NCBI GenBank assembly: GCA_004335835.1 | Contig: RWJK01001371.1 | Span: 1-31,642, forward strand | Length of the DNA: 31,642 nt | Reading direction: 5' to 3' | Origin: Scenedesmus sp. ARA3 | Lineage: Eukaryota > Chlorophyta > Chlorophyceae > Sphaeropleales > Scenedesmaceae | The notes under the pieces: model-generated | Databases searched by the model: none | What the model saw: only the letters and a program-made list of their open reading frames with translations | What the model was told of the DNA's origin: nothing | Program-made: the position numbers and the translations under genes | In this document: piece after piece, positions 31,151 through 31,642 of the stretch | How positions within the stretch are numbered: position 1 is the stretch's first letter | Layout of the letters: every line of letters begins with the position of its first letter

Positions 31151-31642
31151 CCGCTGGGATCTGGTGCGCAGTATGCATGATGCTTTGGGACATGCTGGGG
31201 TCCAGCAGACATGTGCTTATTTGCAACAGCATTTCCACTGGCGGGGCTTGCCTGGTGATGTTCGGCTGTTTCTGGCTCAGTGTGATGCGTGTCAGCGCCG
31301 TCGGCTGGCACTGCCTGCACCTTTCCCCATGCAGGAGCCAGTCGTTCGGGGGCCGTTTGAGCATGTGCATATCGACTTGTGTGGCCCTTTTGTGACTCCT
31401 TGTGCTGATGTATATGGACGGTTGTATTTGCCTGAAGCAAAGGAGCAGGTGTTCAAGGCTTGGGTGGTAGATATGATCGATTACTTTACAAAGGCTGCAG
31501 AATTTGCTGTTATTTATGATAAGACAGCTGCTTCGGTTGCTCGGGCTTTCTACTACAGTTGGGTCTGCCGGTACTTCGCGCCCAGCCATGTCACCAGTGA
31601 CAATGGTACTGAGTTTGAGGTTCAGTTTGGTCATTTGCTGGC
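31114..31642 (+). CDS. LTR-retrotransposon integrase, 3' partial
   Basis: An open frame from after a TAG at 31111 to the window end (176 codons). An HHCC zinc-binding module comes first: HDALGH with later CDACQ. The integrase core follows: EHVHIDLCGPF holds the first catalytic Asp, VVDMIDYFTKAAEF the conserved strand, and HVTSDNGTEF the second catalytic Asp. The catalytic Glu lies beyond the window. The arrangement fits Ty3/gypsy-type (Metaviridae-like) integrases, which insert the element's cDNA into chromosomes. No stop or frameshift interrupts the visible part, so the element may be recent. The frame upstream of 31114 is closed by TGA and TAG, so the start of the polyprotein is either spliced, degraded or in another frame. 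Confidence 0.85.

Noticed and set aside
1..31642. tRNA, rRNA and CRISPR features
   Set aside because: No cloverleaf with a T-loop consensus, no rRNA-like stretch and no regularly spaced direct repeats with unique spacers were found.

Overview
This window is nuclear DNA of a green alga, most probably a chlorophycean (core chlorophyte). The evidence is dense (CAG/CTG)n tracts, proteins full of Ala and Gln runs, many short exons with GTGAGT/GTGCGT/GTGGGT donors and CTGCAG acceptors, TGTAA-type polyadenylation signals, a plant/algal SBP-box transcription factor and a protein with a chloroplast transit peptide. No bacterial, organellar or CRISPR features were seen. The species cannot be named from sequence alone.

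Layout. (1) 60-6971, plus: the 3' two thirds of a RAD5/HLTF/SHPRH-type SNF2 ATPase with an inserted RING finger and a very long acidic, Gln/Ala-rich C-terminal tail. (2) 6972-9080: mostly gene-poor. (3) 9080-15182, minus: two tandem, diverged paralogues. The downstream copy (15182-12700) gives a clean five-exon, 362-residue membrane-protein model. The other (about 11060-9380) is incomplete or decaying. A small MITE-like inverted-repeat element and a hairpin lie between them. (4) 15580-20361, minus: a three-exon gene for a low-complexity protein of about 1445 residues. (5) 20742-22637, plus, divergent from it: the rRNA-processing factor RRP15. (6) 22790-23129, minus: a possible small gene. (7) 23393-24082, plus: an intronless plastid membrane protein resembling plant RPH1. 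(8) 24083-26484: gene-poor, with scattered exon-like pieces and one 71-codon minus ORF. (9) 26485-28374, plus: a five-exon SBP-box transcription factor. (10) 28375-31113: non-coding and repeat-rich. (11) 31114-31642, plus: the start of an LTR-retrotransposon integrase that runs off the window.

The most unusual signal is an 'exon-start echo'. In at least five introns of three unrelated genes, the 3' splice site plus the first 15-60 bases of the downstream exon occur again, decayed, one or more times upstream inside the intron. Spacing is usually 57-110 bases. The copy next to the exon body keeps the frame, while upstream copies carry indels or stops. Tandem units of similar length (about 101-106 bases) also lie upstream of the retroelement integrase. 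This looks like a recurrent local duplication process that lengthens introns and creates decoy acceptors or potential alternative mini-exons. Other points of note are a RING finger whose sixth zinc ligand is Arg (CGC where TGC would give Cys), an SBP domain with Glu in place of the second-site His, and poly-alanine exons that are essentially spliced microsatellites.
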